64,000 nucleotides of DNA, taken from contig CANTUZ010000023.1 in the NCBI GenBank assembly GCA_947846985.1, forward strand, positions 6,385,072 through 6,449,071, in the 5' to 3' direction. This DNA is from Fratercula arctica. Taxonomy: Eukaryota > Chordata > Aves > Charadriiformes > Alcidae. The position numbers were made by a program, and so were the translations under genes. Numbering within the stretch: position 1 is the first letter of the stretch; each line of letters starts with the position of its first letter. This document shows, in pieces, positions 25,084-36,531 of this stretch. The notes under the pieces are model-generated. The model saw only the letters and a program-made list of their open reading frames with translations, was not told where the DNA came from and ran no database searches.

Positions 25084-25618
25084 TCCCTGAGCTCTTAGGG
25101 GGAGCAGACCTCTCCAGCTGGTGTAAGAACAGGACTCTTCCCACTTCAGCCTCCTGGTGCCACCAGCAGCAGCCAAACCTTTGCGTGCACCATTTCGGGA
25201 TGCGAGCAAACCCATGGGCACCACAATCGGAGCGTACTCAGTCTGTATCTATTCAAGTTAAGTCATATGTGCGTGTTGGGTAGGAAAGGGGGAGGCTTTG
25301 TAATTGCAGTGGGGACTGACAAGCGAGATTGTCCGTCTTCAGCGAAATTGCTTTGGTTTTACTCAATATGGGGACAAACGGGAACAAAGGGACGCGTTGT
25401 TTTGCAGGGTCCGACCCTGCTTGGATTTGTTCTCTCCATCTGGCTGAAGCCCCTCTGTGTCAAGGGAGCCCTTTGCGGCTCCACCAGCAGAAGTTTATGA
25501 AGGGAAAGAAAACAGATTTGCATTGGAATGGCTGGGAATTGGGCGTGAGGAAACAAATCGAGCGTTGCAGCTGCGGTGGTCGAGGTCTCCCAGCCCAGAG
25601 AATGGGGGTGCAGAGATC
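25084..25618. other. Unique spacer between tail-to-tail CR1 copies
   Basis: No repeat or gene is seen. The CR1 at the left (+) and the CR1 at the right (-) point their 3' ends at each other. Confidence 0.45.
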
Positions 25619-26169
25619 ATGGAATCATAGACTGTGTTGGGTTGGAAGGGACCTCTAAAGGCCATCTAGTCCCACCCCCTGCAGTCAGCAGGGACATCTT
25701 CAACTAGATCAGGTTGCTCAGAGCCTCATCCAGCCTGGCCTTGAATGGCTCCAGGGATGGGGCCTCCACCCCCTCTCTGGGCAACCTGGGCCAGTCTCTC
25801 ACCACCCTCAGGGTAAAGAACTTCTTCCTCATGTCTCATCTAAACCTGCCCTGCTCTAGTTTAAACCATTGCCCCTCGTCCTATGGCTCCATGCCCTTGC
25901 AAACAGCCCCTCCCCAGCTTTCCTGGAGCCCCTTTAGGGCCTGGCAGGGGCTGGAAGGTCTCCCCGGAGCCTTCTCTTCTCCAGGCTGAACCCCCCCAGC
26001 TCTCTCAGCCTGTCCCCACAGCAGAGGGGCTCCAGCCCTCCCAGCATCTCCGGGGCCTCCTCCGTTCCCACTCCAACAGGTCCATGTTCTCCTTGTGCTG
26101 AGGGCTCCAGCGCTGGACACAGCACTGCAGGTGGGGTCTCACCAGAGCGGAGCAGAGGGGGAGAATGTC
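25619..26169 (-). mobile_element. CR1: CR1 LINE 3' fragment
   Basis: Minus-strand copy starting ATGGAATCATAGACTGTGTT, with GACATCTTCAACTAGATCAG, truncated near GGGGGAGAATG. It is closely similar to 40385-40824 in the opposite orientation. Confidence 0.93.
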
Positions 26170-27486
26170 CCCGGGAAGGACCATGCCGCCCGGCTGGGTG
26201 TCACCGCTGCTGGTAATCCGTGGAAATGAGAAAAGCTCTGCCTCTAGCTGCCCTCGTTCCATCTCCTCCGTGGTCCGTCGGGAAGTTCAGGCTCCGGAAC
26301 TGCCCAGTCCAGCATGAAATTCCCATTAAAATAGGTCGAGTTCACAGCTGGGAGAACCGGGCGGGGTGTTAGCCCCCTAATTGGGCAGGTTAGACTCAAC
26401 GCTCGAGTTTAATGGCAATTTAAATCCCTCGCGCGCTCTGATGCAGAAATATTAAGGCTTTGATCAAGGTCTTTCGGCTCTTTCTCAGGCCCGGCGCAGA
26501 GCCGATTCTCTCCTAATGAACCAGGGGACCCGAGCGTTTAGGACATCAAAACTAGGCAAATTTCCTTTTTCTTTCATTTTTAAGCCCTCCGGTCCGCGCT
26601 TTAAACCTGCCCTTTTCATGCTTCTTCACGGTCCTAGCTGTGAACGACTAAAGCAATTAGGGATATTGGGTTTGTAAGGCTAATAATAATTAATGCATTG
26701 ATTAAAAACAAGAAATTATGCAATTGGAGCAGAGGAGAAACCCAAACCCTTTTCCACAGGAGGCTGTTTCCTGGGAGGTTTCCTCCTGTTACAGAAATAT
26801 TTACTTGCAATCAGAAAAACATTTCTTTCTAGTGGAAGAATAAAAAAAATCGTTTTCTCCGCCGCCTAATGGGCAGAGGCATATGCTTTTAATAAACATA
26901 TGGGAGGATATTTTTCCTGCGGTCAGGAGTTAGTATTCAGGAGCTTCGCAATGCTTATAAATCTCTGTGCTTTTTGCTTTCTTTTTATTTAATTAAGGCA
27001 ATTTTCAGTCTGCGTCCTCCGGAAGTCCTAGTGGTTTCACTGCATCTTTCCGTGATCGTTTAGGCTGTGTGACTGTTGGCAGCATCTCAGCTGTAATTAG
27101 GATGGGGTTCCCCTGCTCTGCGGAATTTCCCTCTTTCCCCGTCGTGGCAGGGTTTTCATTTGCGATTTTTTTGGACGGGACCTTTGATGGAGGGAGCCCG
27201 CTGTGGGCTTTCAAACTCCCTTGTCTTCACGTGATGTCCTTGCCCCCGCTGTAAGAGCCCCGTCGTGAAAAGAGTTACATCCTCGGGCTCCGGTTCTCTT
27301 CTGGGTTGTCGTGGTTTGCCAGATGTGGGTTTGTGGAGGCTCTGGTCCTCGGTGGATGCCTTTATAACGAGGTTTGCACCAGTTGGCTCAGCATCGTAAG
27401 GCACTAGGACAATATTTGCTTTACAAATGCAGAACCAAATGATGGGGTTTGCTGTAAAGACTGAGCAGCCTACCATCTTGTAGCAT
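26170..27486. other. Unique non-coding sequence
   Basis: Contains the enhancer-like block at 26400-27000 and no repeat. It borders the pyrimidine minisatellite. Confidence 0.45.
26400..27000. promoter_or_regulatory. Candidate conserved non-coding element
   Basis: Clustered homeodomain-like words (TAATAATAATTAATGCATTG, AATTATGCAATTGG near 26680-26725), a TCF/LEF-like CTTTGATCAAGG near 26458, and no repeats or frames. It looks like a developmental enhancer; conservation was not tested. Confidence 0.3.
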
Positions 27487-29028
27487 CTTCCCACCTCCCC
27501 GCCTCCCTTCCCCACCTCCCCGCGTCCCTTCCCCACCTCCCTGTATCCCTCCTCCATCTCCCACCTTCTCTTCATCTCCCATCTTCTCTTCTCCATCTCT
27601 CACTTTTCCTTCTCCATCTCCCTGCGTCCCTCCTCCATCTCCCACCTTCTCTTCTCCATCTCCTCACATCCCTCCTCCGTCTCCCAGCTTCTCTCCTCCA
27701 CCTCCCTGTGTCCCTTCCCCATCTCCTGGTGTCCCTTCCCCATCTCCCCGTGTCCCTTCCCTGTCTCCCGCATCCCTTCCCCATCTCCCAGCTTCTCTCC
27801 TCCATCTCCCCACGTCCCTCCTCTATCTCCCCACTTCTCTTCCCCATCTCCCAGCTTCTCTTCCCCATCTCCCAGCTTCTCTTCTCCATCTCCCAGCTTC
27901 CCTTCCTCATCTCCCACCTTCTCTTCTCCATCTCCCCACGTCCCTCCTCTGTCTCCCAGCTTCTCTCCTCCACCTCCCTGGTCCCTTCCCCATCTCCCTG
28001 TGTCCCTTCCCTGCCTCCCTCATCCCTTCCCCATCTCCCAGCTTCTCTCCTTCATCTCCCCGCATCCCTTCCCATTTGCCCACGTCCTCCCTCCATCTCC
28101 CTACTTCTCTTCCCCATCTCCCTGCTTCTCTTCCCCATCTCCCAGCTTCTCTTCCCTGCATCCCTTCCCCATCTCCCAGCTTCTTTTCCCCATCTCCCAC
28201 CTTCTCTTCTCCATCTCCCAGCTTCTCTTCTCCATCTCCCACCTTCTCTCCTCCATCTCCCCACGTCCTCCCTCCATCTCCCCACATCCCTTTTCCATCT
28301 CCCAGCTTCTCTTCTCCATCTCCCAGCTTCTCTTCTCCATCTCCCACCTTCTCTCCTCCATCTCCCCACGTCCCTCCTCCATCTCCCCACGTCCCTTCTC
28401 CATCTCCCAGCTTCTCTTCTCCATCTCCCAGCTTCTCTTCTCCATCTCCCACCTTCTCTTCTCCATCTCCCACCTTCTCTCCTCCATCTCCCCACGTCCC
28501 TCCTCCATCTCCCCACGTCCCTTCTCCATCTCCCAGCTTCTCTTCTCCATCTCCCACCTTCTCTCCTCCATCTCCCCACGTCCCTCCTCCATCTCCCCAC
28601 GTCCCTTCTCCATCTCCCAGCTTCTCTTCTCCATCTCCCAGCTTCTCTTCTCCATCTCCCCACGTCCCTTCTCCATCTCCCAGCTTCTCTTCTCCATCTC
28701 CCCACGTCCCTTCTCCATCTCCCACCTTCTCTTCTCCATCTCCCAGCTTCTCTTCTCCATCTCCCACCTTCTCTCCTCCATCTCCCCACGTCCCTCCTCC
28801 ATCTCCCCACGTCCCTTCTCCATCTCCCAGCTTCTCTTCTCCATCTCCCAGCTTCTCTTCTCCATCTCCCACCTTCTCTTCTCCATCTCACAGCTTCTCT
28901 CCTCCATCTCCCCATGTCCCTTCTCCACCTCCCAGCTTCTCTTCTCCGTCTCCCACCTTCTCTTCTCCGTCTCCCCACGTCCCTTCCCCGCCTCCCAGTG
29001 TCCCTTCCCCGCCTCCCCGCATCCTTTA
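27487..29028. repeat. Pyrimidine-rich 21-bp minisatellite
   Basis: About 1.54 kb of imperfect tandem units of the form CTTCTCTTCTCCATCTCCCAG (21 bp). Variants include CACCTT, CCCACGTCC and CTGCGTCC. Units are most regular between 28190 and 28900. Because 21 is divisible by three, both strands stay open for hundreds of codons. These frames encode only seven-residue repeats (LLHLPAS-type on +, RRWRREAG-type on -) and I treat them as by-products of the repeat. Confidence 0.93.
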
Positions 29029-29109
29029 GCCTCCGATGGACTGAGGTGCCCGTCAGCAGCCTCTGGCCGGGCTGGAGGAGATGTTGGGATGGGTGGATGA
29101 GATCCTGCT

Positions 29110-29550
29110 CTCCCTTTCCCTCCTTGTTCCTTTTTATTCCGAGCACAGCAGCGTTATTAGCAATGAAGTTTTCATACTTTACAGTGAGCCCAGCCAGGTC
29201 ATGATGTGTTATAAATCTTTGACAAGTCAAGCGCTGCTTCTTGCTGGGTACAGTATATACTTGGCCCCATTAAGAATAACGGCACGGATAACCAGAAGCC
29301 ATTAATTTTGACGAGATCAGGCCCATATCACCTTAAAAAGAGCGCACTGGTACCATGGGAGACATTTGGCTATTTCCGCCGTTCACTCCCTTAATGAATA
29401 AAAATCGGAAAGTAGCAGCGGTTTGTCCGGCGGACACGCGAGAAACTTCATCCTGGTGGCAGGGGAAACACCCGAGAAATTCCTGCCGGTGCTCCGTGGA
29501 TTTATTTCCTGCAATAATAAGGAATAAAAAGCCCCCCTTTGTCATTTGAG
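29110..29550. promoter_or_regulatory. Candidate conserved non-coding element
   Basis: Repeat-free block directly after the minisatellite, with GGTCATGATGTGTTATAAATC, AGCCATTAATTTTGACG, CCTTAATGAATAAAAATCGG and similar words. The style suits an ancient enhancer; no alignment was possible. Confidence 0.3.
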
Positions 29551-29638
29551 AGAAATCCACCAAGATCCCCAGGTTTTGGGGGTCTTACTCGATGGAGAGC
29601 CAGCCGGAACCCGCTGCCCAACACCGAGACGTTAGAAG

Positions 29639-29697
29639 TATTTCCCTCCTTGGGAAATATTGGGAAATTTCCCTCCTTGGGAATTATTTCCCTCCTC
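29639..29697. repeat. Short palindromic tandem repeat with a kappaB-like core
   Basis: TTTCCCTCCTTGGGAAAT occurs twice and a shorter copy a third time. The junction forms the perfect palindrome GGGAAATTTCCC at 29662-29673. Confidence 0.6.
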
Positions 29698-29811
29698 CTC
29701 GTTCTTTGTTTGCTAGCACCTTGCTTTCACCTGCCTGGGCATTTGGGTGCTTGTGGCTATTTTTTCAGATTTCCCTTTGAAAAAAAGATCCCTTTTGTAT
29801 TTTTTTCTCTG

Positions 29812-29938
29812 AAAAAAAAAAAGAAAAAAAAAAAAAAAAGAAAAAATCTGGGAAGGTTTGTTCCCTTGGCTCCCGAATGCTCGGAGTGGGGGAAAAAAAA
29901 AATATTTTTAAAAAAAAAAAAAAAAAGGAAAAGGAAAG
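29812..29938. repeat. Poly-A rich tracts
   Basis: A runs at 29812-29846 and 29893-29938 with interspersed G/T. No retrotransposon body precedes them. Confidence 0.8.
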
Positions 29939-30276
29939 GTGGAGGGAGGGCAGGAGGAGAGTTGCTGTCGGAGCCCCACGTGTCGCGAGCGTTCTTTGTA
30001 AGGCTGCGGGTATCGGAGCTGCTGCTGTCGTTTAGAGCACGGCATTGTTTTCTTTAAAAGCAGCATCTTCCCTCGTTATTTCAAGCATTCCTGCGGAAAG
30101 CTGCTGCGCCTTCGCCGGCTACGCCGAGTTCCTCATCAAAGTAAACACCGTTGTGCCGGCACCGAGGGAAACCATGTGCAATTATGAGCTTTTCTCATCC
30201 CCTCTCTTCTCGTTTCCAGTGCTCCTCTGGGATCCGGGGGGGTGGAATGAGGAGGGCAGGAACGGCAAAAATGTAT

Positions 30277-30300
30277 ATTCTATGATTCTATATTCTGTGG
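30277..30300 (+). repeat. Orphan CR1-type octamer tail
   Basis: ATTCTATG-ATTCTAT-ATTCTGTG in a row, the terminal microsatellite of CR1, but without recognisable CR1 sequence upstream. It could be a very short insertion or chance. Confidence 0.35.
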
Positions 30301-31221
30301 GATGGGAACGGAGCCTTTATGCCCGATTTGGAGGGTGATGGATGCCGCTGCAGGAGGCGCGTGGGTGCCTCGGTCTATGATATGGGTGAAGCCGGTGGGA
30401 TGAGGATGCCTGATCTCGTCCCGCCGGGTCTGGGACTTTTTGGAAGGCTCCTGCTTCTCCCTGTGCGCGAAACGGTGCCCTCCACACCTTCTTTTCCAGA
30501 GGGCCGTGTCCCTGGGAAGCTTCCGAACTGTCCCGTCTCATGGTTGTTCCAAAGGACTCGCGAATACATCGGCCCTTGGTGTAGAGGCAAGCAGGAGGCA
30601 GGCGAACCGGCCGCCTGCCTTTTCTCTTCTTGTTTTCATTCCTGCACAAGGTAAAGGCAAAAATGGCCAAATAATTGGGGTGTGGCTCATTCCTTTTATG
30701 TTTTCCCACAAACGGCGTTTCCCGTGATTCAGGAGCCAGGCTTTGAGGCAAAGGGGAAAGGACGGAAAGGTTTTAACCGACGTAATTATTTCCTAACGAG
30801 CCTCTGGTTTCTGGGTTTGGGGATCCGTTTATTCCTGTTATTCTTGCGTGTGGATGGGGCGGTGGGGGGTTTGCTGCTCGCTTTTTAGGTGCTGCCAGAA
30901 AGGCGCCGGGGTTCCAGGGATTTTTCCCCCTTGGGGTATCTGTCAGGCCCTGAGCAGCCCGTCTCGGATCGGACAGAAGTCGGCTCTTTCCCTCTGGCGT
31001 GGCTGCTGTCCAAGCATTTCAATACGGAATTTCCACTAATTTGCAGAACGGTACTGTTAATTACCTGGAAGATTTACTTAGAGCTACCCCTTCCGTAATG
31101 TTCTTAATGCCTGCATTAACGACGCTGCTTCTCATTTGCAATTCTCGGTCGCTCGACGAAGTTAAGGTGATGTAGTCGATGCCCTCTGCTTGCTCTAGAC
31201 ATACTGTACCGTGCAGAGCAT

Positions 31222-31532
31222 AAAATCATGGAATCATGGAACGGTTTGGGTCGGAAGGGACCTTAAAGGCCACCCAGTGCCACCCCCTGCCCTGGGCAGG
31301 GACACCTCCCACCAGCCCAGGTTGCTCCAAGCCCCGTCCAACCTGGCCTTGAACCCCTCCAGGGATGGGGCAGCCACAGCTTCTCTGGGCAACCTGGGCC
31401 AGGGGCTCACCCCCCTCACAGCAAACAATTTCTTCCCCAGGTCTCATCTCAATCTCCCCTCTGTCAGTGTAAAACCCTTCCCCCTCGTCCCATGGCTCCC
31501 CTCCCTGCTCCAGAGTCCCTCCCCAGCTTTCC
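31222..31532 (-). mobile_element. CR1: CR1 LINE 3' fragment
   Basis: Minus-strand copy starting AAATCATGGAATCATGGAACG and truncated after CCCAGCTTTCCTG. Nearly the same span as the start of 3752-4275. Confidence 0.93.
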
Positions 31533-31759
31533 TGCTCCCATTCTTAATTTTTCCCGTGAACTAACAACTCAGCTTTGATCAGAGCATCCTTAGAGGACAG
31601 GAATTACTGTATTCCACCTTGTGCACAACAGATCCCCAATGGCCCTGCATGGGCAGTTGGATGTTCTCCATCGACCAGGCTTTCTCCTGGCCCCCGGAAC
31701 CGGGATTGACAACTTCTGGAAAGAGTAAATCTTCCTCCTGTCTTACACTTGGCCACGAA
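31533..31759. other. Unique spacer
   Basis: No feature is recognised between two minus-strand CR1 ends. Confidence 0.4.
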
Positions 31760-31833
31760 GAATCATAAAATCATAGACTGTGTTGGGTTGGAAGGGACCT
31801 TTGAAGGCCATCTAGTCCAACCCCCCTGCCAAG
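31760..31833 (-). mobile_element. CR1: CR1 LINE 3' end (very short)
   Basis: Only the last ~75 bp: AATCATAAAATCATAGACTG through CCAACCCCCCTGCC. Confidence 0.85.
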
Positions 31834-32891
31834 AGCTGCAGCCAGTTTCCTCGCCACAATTTGGAGCCTGAGACAAGCTCCCCCCTCGCTGCCCGGCGCA
31901 GGAGCCCTGGGAGGAGGGAGCAGCGGCACCCATCCGGCTCCTCGTCGGTGCCCGCGCCAGGCAGCCTGTCACCGGCACCATCTCCGTAATTGCTCGGCAT
32001 AATTTCCATCAGGTGAAGAGTAAGAAGATGGTTGTGCTCCGTCAGAAGACCGGCTATTCATCATGAGAGCTTCTGACAGCGGGACGTGGTTCGATTTGTT
32101 CCCCTAGGGCAGCTGCCAGCCCGCTCCTCTCTAGGCAGCAGGAAGAAGAAAGAAAATTCAATTACTTGGTAGTTTCCCATCTACACACTCCGTCTTAAAA
32201 ATGATCGATATAAGGTTGTGCCCACTGTGGGCGAGGAGCTGATGGTCTGGGACGGGGCAAGAAGTGGGGCGAGAGCTCCGGGTGACATCCCGGGTGACAT
32301 TCAGCATCCAGCCCTGCTCTTCTGAGCTTTCTCAAAGCTGCTGCTGGTGGCAAAGGCACCCAGCCGGCGTGGTTTATCACGGTCAACCCAGAGCCGGTTG
32401 TTTCAATGCCTCGTTGTCCGGTTGGTTCAAATGTTGTCGCTGTTGTCACTGGTTCAAATGGAAAGGCACAACACGACCGAAGCCAGGCGTATACAGGTGC
32501 CAAAAAAAAAAAAAAAAGGAAGAAAAAAAAAAAGGTGAAAACTGACCTGGACTTATCAATAACCCGAGAGACATCCTTGTCGGTGCTCCGAGTTGAGAAA
32601 ACCCAGCGACGATCAGCACGCGGGTCAGGATCTCAGCCAGCTGCCCAAGGAGAATTTACTCTGGCTTCTCCCTGACAAGAGACAGAGGTATAAAAACCCC
32701 ATACAGTGGCTTCTCTTCGAGCAATAGCTGTGGAAAATATCGTTCATCACAGCTATAAAGGTTACCTCAGTAGAGAAATGATGTCTGCGGCTTTTTGGCT
32801 TGATATTCCTGCGGGTGATGGGTTCGCGAGGCCGTTGAAGGCAAGGAGGAAGAGCTGGTGATGGGCAAGGGCCGACGCAGGGCATGAATTG
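31834..32891. other. Unique non-coding sequence
   Basis: Mixed unique DNA with A-rich tract 32502-32533. No exon or repeat family. Confidence 0.45.
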
Positions 32892-33426
32892 AGCCCTGGG
32901 GAGGCCGCAGCTGGAGCACTGGGTCCAGTTCTGGGCTCCCCGGTTCCAGAAGGACAGGGAACTGCTGGAGAGGGGACAGCAAAGGGCCACCAAGGTGATG
33001 AGGGGACTGGAGCATCTCTCTGATGAGGAAAGGCTGAGGGATTTGGGGCTCTTCAGTCTGGAAAAAAGACGACTGAGGGGGGGATCTTATCAACGCTGAT
33101 AAATACTTCAAGGGGGGGTGTCAGGAGGACGGGGCCAGGCTCTTCTCAGTGGTGCCCAGGGACAGGACAAGGGGCAACGGGCACAAACTTGACCATGGGA
33201 AGTTCCATCTCAACGTGAGGAGGAACTTCTTTGCTGTGAGGGTGGCAGAGCCCTGGCACAGGCTGCCCAGAGAGGTGGGGGAGTCTCCGTCTCTGGAGAC
33301 ATCCCAACCCCGCCTGGACGCGTTCCTGTGCCACCTGCTCTGGGTGACCCTGCTCTGGCCGGGGGTTGGGACTGGGTGATCTCCAGAGGGCCCTTCCCAC
33401 CCTGGCCACTCTGGGATTCTGTGATC
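32892..33426 (+). mobile_element. CR1: CR1 LINE 3' fragment
   Basis: Starts CCCTGGGGAGGCCGCAGCTG and ends CACTCTGGGATTCTGTGATC. Same subfamily as 14256-15245, with the GAGTCTCCGTCTCTGGAGAC block intact. Confidence 0.93.
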
Positions 33427-34476
33427 GTCGTTTTTCATTGGCTTTGGGGCTGCGTGGGGTGGATACAGGTTTGTAAAAGAGCTGGAAGCCTTCCAGCAAT
33501 GCGTTATGATATGAAATACCATCGTTGTGCCGCACAAAACCAGCCACGCGCCAGCCTGGGGATGCAGAAAGTGCCAACGCCCTGCGCGAGATGAGCAAAG
33601 CGGAAGGATGAAGTGGGGTGAAGCGACTATCGCAAGTCCTGACGCTCCCGTGTCTCACTGCTGGCCACCACCAGACGGTGAGGAGAAGGTCAGGCCTTGA
33701 AATAGTTCGTTCCACAATAACCTGATGACAGGGAAAGTTTCCCAATGCTGCCGATTTCTCGGTCGTTGCTGTAGAAGGGCAGGGAGTCTTGGCTGGGAGC
33801 AGATCCCGGTGCGTGCTCAGCCCATGAATCCTCTTCCGTATTTATGGGCTCAAAGCTCCGGGATTCGTAAGGGCACCCAATGTTCTCTGCCGCTCGCCCG
33901 CTTCCACCTCTTCAAATAAATCGCTTCCATCCCCAAAAAATCCGAGTGAGTGCTGGGAAAGGAGAGCGGCGCACAACTGACATAACAAACAAGATTCTTA
34001 TTTAGTTTGGCGCTTGTTAGGTTACATTTGCATAGCTACAATGTCAGCTTCATTATTCATGAGCATAAACTGCAGTGACCCCCGCCTCCCCCCTGCCTCG
34101 CAAACACCGGCTCCCGGACTCCCAAGATTAGACGTCTTTCTTGCTGCTTTAAGCAATTTCTCTTTAAAAGGAGCGCGGCGGAGTGACAGCCTGATTTTTT
34201 TATTCATGTGTGGGTCTTTCCCAAGGCATAACGTTTACCACAGTACATCAAAATCCGGCTTGCAGGTCAGGGGGAGAAATGACTTCAGCAAATGGTGGTT
34301 AAGAGGAGTTGAACGGTCACGTCCCTCCCTTGGTCCTGTCCTTTCTCCCCCAACGTGGGGCAGGACATCCCCCATCACACAGCGGCTCCTCTCCCACCGG
34401 GTGACACAGGTTATACCCTGGGTGACATGCAAAAACGTCCCTAGGAGGGCCTGGTGCCCCAGGCAACGCGTCCGAT
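33427..34476. other. Unique non-coding sequence
   Basis: No repeat seen. Includes the octamer-bearing block at 33990-34080. Confidence 0.45.
33990..34080. promoter_or_regulatory. Candidate enhancer core with POU octamer
   Basis: ATTTGCAT (POU/Oct octamer) near 34026-34033 is followed by CATTATTCATGAGC. There is repeat-free sequence on both sides. Motif presence is seen; enhancer function is inferred. Confidence 0.28.
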
Positions 34477-34806
34477 ATCTACAGCTCCCTGAAAGGAGGG
34501 GGTAACTGGGGGGGGGTCGGGCTCTTCTCCCAAGGAACAGGCCATGGGACAAGAGGAAACAGCCTCGAGTTGCGCCAGGGGAGGTTTAGGATGGATATTG
34601 GGAAAAATTCCTTCACGGAAAGGGTTGTCAAGCATTGGAAGAGGCTGCCCAGGGCAGTGGTGGAGTCGCCATCCCTGGAGGGATTGAAAAGCCGGGCAGA
34701 CGCGGTGCTGAGGGACGTGGGGTAGTGGGGGTTTGGGCAGTGTTGGGTTGACGGTTGGACTCGATGATCTTAAAAGTCTCTTCCAACCTGGACAATTCTA
34801 TGATTT
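34477..34806 (+). mobile_element. CR1: CR1 LINE 3' fragment, distinct subfamily
   Basis: CTACAGCTCCCTGAAAGGAG through GGTTGACGGTTGGACTCGAT to the tail ACAATTCTATGATT. Pairs with 18870-19226. Confidence 0.9.
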
Positions 34807-36216
34807 GGGTTTTTGTCCCCAAACAGGGGGTCAGGAGAGCCCATCCCATGGCAGACATTCCTGTTGGGAGACAGGGAAGCGTATGGCCCTTTGGAGGACA
34901 GACTGACCACTCAAAAAGATCCTGTTCAACGGGGAAAAACGGGCTGGAGTCGAGAGGATAAAGGCAGGTGGGTGCAGAGATATTCAACGGGGGAAATACC
35001 TGGCCAGGCAGCGTTAGGGCAGAACGGGACTGGAGCCCGCAGAATAAGCCAACGCCAAAAAAAGTAGCAGAAAAATGAATGCAGAAGGGTATGAAGTAGA
35101 ATGTTGTTTGTAAGACATGGGGTTCGGGGCCACCATGTATTTGGAAAGACGTCGGCAGATTGGGGAGCACGGGAGGGACCGGGATGGAGAAGGCAGCGAG
35201 ACCACAGCAGAAGGACAGACCACGGCTTGAAATATCTCCACGTGTTGCAAAGCCAACGATCAGACACCGTAGTCACTAAGGCGATGAGGGTCTTGGCTTA
35301 ATTTGCAATTAGGGGAGCTGCATTCCTACTTTAGGAAGATACTCCTGGGAAAAGATGCTGAAGCCCTTTCACGGGAGCCTTGGACAAACATCTCTGGAGG
35401 TTGGGCCAGGGCAGGAGGAACAGCAAAACCACCTCGGGGTCCGTAAACACCAGGAGGAATGAGGGTCAGAACAGCTCCCTCTATCAGCACGTGGATTGGA
35501 AAATTAAAATGATATTTTTGAAGGAGCCTTGCGTTGTTTTGGGACGACGTTAGCGCTTTTAGCACCAGGAGCCGGGAGGGGATCAGAAGCTGTCCTGGGA
35601 AGCGCTAACAATCGCGCAGTGGTTTGCTCCCGGTGTGAGGCACTCTCCGGCTCTCTTACCCACGGAAAAAAAATGTAATCAGCACAAATGATACTAGGGG
35701 AAAATAATGAACCATCTCCAAAATGCTGGAGATCGCATTTAGGGTGCGACAGGCACAAAAGAGAGATGCTGAAAAGGGAGCGTTTCCCGTCGGCAAAAGC
35801 GAGACCGTGGTAGGACGCGAATTGCTGGGTATCGACCTTTTTTTGCCGTTTGGCAGCGAATAGAGGCAGGAACGCGCCAGCCCTGCTTCTCCCTGCGCCG
35901 TCACCCCTCTGTGCCCCTTCGCAACTTGCAGAGGAGGGACCGGGGGGAGCGAAATGTGGCGGCAGAGCCTTGGCACTGTCCTCGTGCCCCCCTTGTGCCT
36001 GGGTCTCATTGACAGCTATTTCCCACCCTGAGAAACCGCACGGCGAAAGCGAATTTAAACTGAAAAACAGCAGAGGCTTAGGGGGAGTTATTTCTCACGG
36101 GACTGGCTCAGATTCAGCCATTCCGAGCTCCCTCGTGTAGGGGGTAAAACACTGTCACACGGGGGTGGAGGGAAAACGCAGCATCTGTGGTGCCTGATGG
36201 CCAAGTTGTCGACCTG
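34807..36216. other. Unique non-coding sequence
   Basis: 1.4 kb without repeats. The open frames are short and overlap on both strands, and no protein is recognised. Confidence 0.45.
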
Positions 36217-36355
36217 AATCATGCAATGGGTTGGGTTGGAAGGGACCTTAAAGCCCATCCAGTTCCTACCCCTGCCCTGGGCAGGGACACCTCCCACCAG
36301 CCCAGGTTGCTCCAAGCCCCGTCCAACCTGGCCTTGAACCCCTCCAGGGATGGGG
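36217..36355 (-). mobile_element. CR1: CR1 LINE 3' fragment cut by LTR sequence
   Basis: Minus-strand CR1 end from AATCATGCAATGGG to CCCTCCAGGGATGGGG, where LTR sequence begins. This CR1/LTR junction is the first of three identical-type junctions in 1.8 kb. Confidence 0.92.
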
Positions 36356-36444
36356 TGTCATCCTGGTTTCAGCTGGGAAAGGGTTTCTGGTGATGGCTGG
36401 GACAGGAATGTCAACGATACCTGTTGGGTTCAGTTGTTGCCAAG
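36356..36444 (+). mobile_element. 5' fragment of an avian ERVL-type LTR
   Basis: TGTCATCCTGGTTTCAGCTG begins an LTR that stops after GTTGTTGCCAAG. It matches the first ~95 bp of the solo LTR at 36671-37098, except for an ~11-bp gap after AAGGGTT. Confidence 0.82.
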
Positions 36445-36531
36445 TGGTGGCATCACATAGGGGATACAAAAAATGGGAGTTCTCCAAGTCTTTACGTGTG
36501 TTTTATAGCTGCTACAATGGAGGATTTGGAG
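36445..36531. repeat. 87-bp non-LTR segment duplicated in inverted orientation
   Basis: GCATCACATAGGGGATAC through GGAGGATTTGGAG. Its reverse complement is at 37681-37767. Being non-repeat sequence, it shows that the two sides arose by duplication and not by independent insertions. Confidence 0.85.

Larger units (their letters stand above)
29029..31221. other. Unique non-coding sequence with A-rich tracts
   Basis: Holds an enhancer-like block (29110-29550), a short repeat of TTTCCCTCCTTGGGAA (29639-29690), A-rich tracts and an orphan CR1-like octamer run (30277-30300). No exon is supported. Confidence 0.42.

Noticed and set aside
27708..29204. 498-codon plus-strand open frame and overlapping minus-strand frames (28052-29230 and others)
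   Set aside because: They consist of seven-residue repeats from a 21-bp minisatellite. Several frames on both strands are open at once, which is a property of the repeat unit, not of coding.
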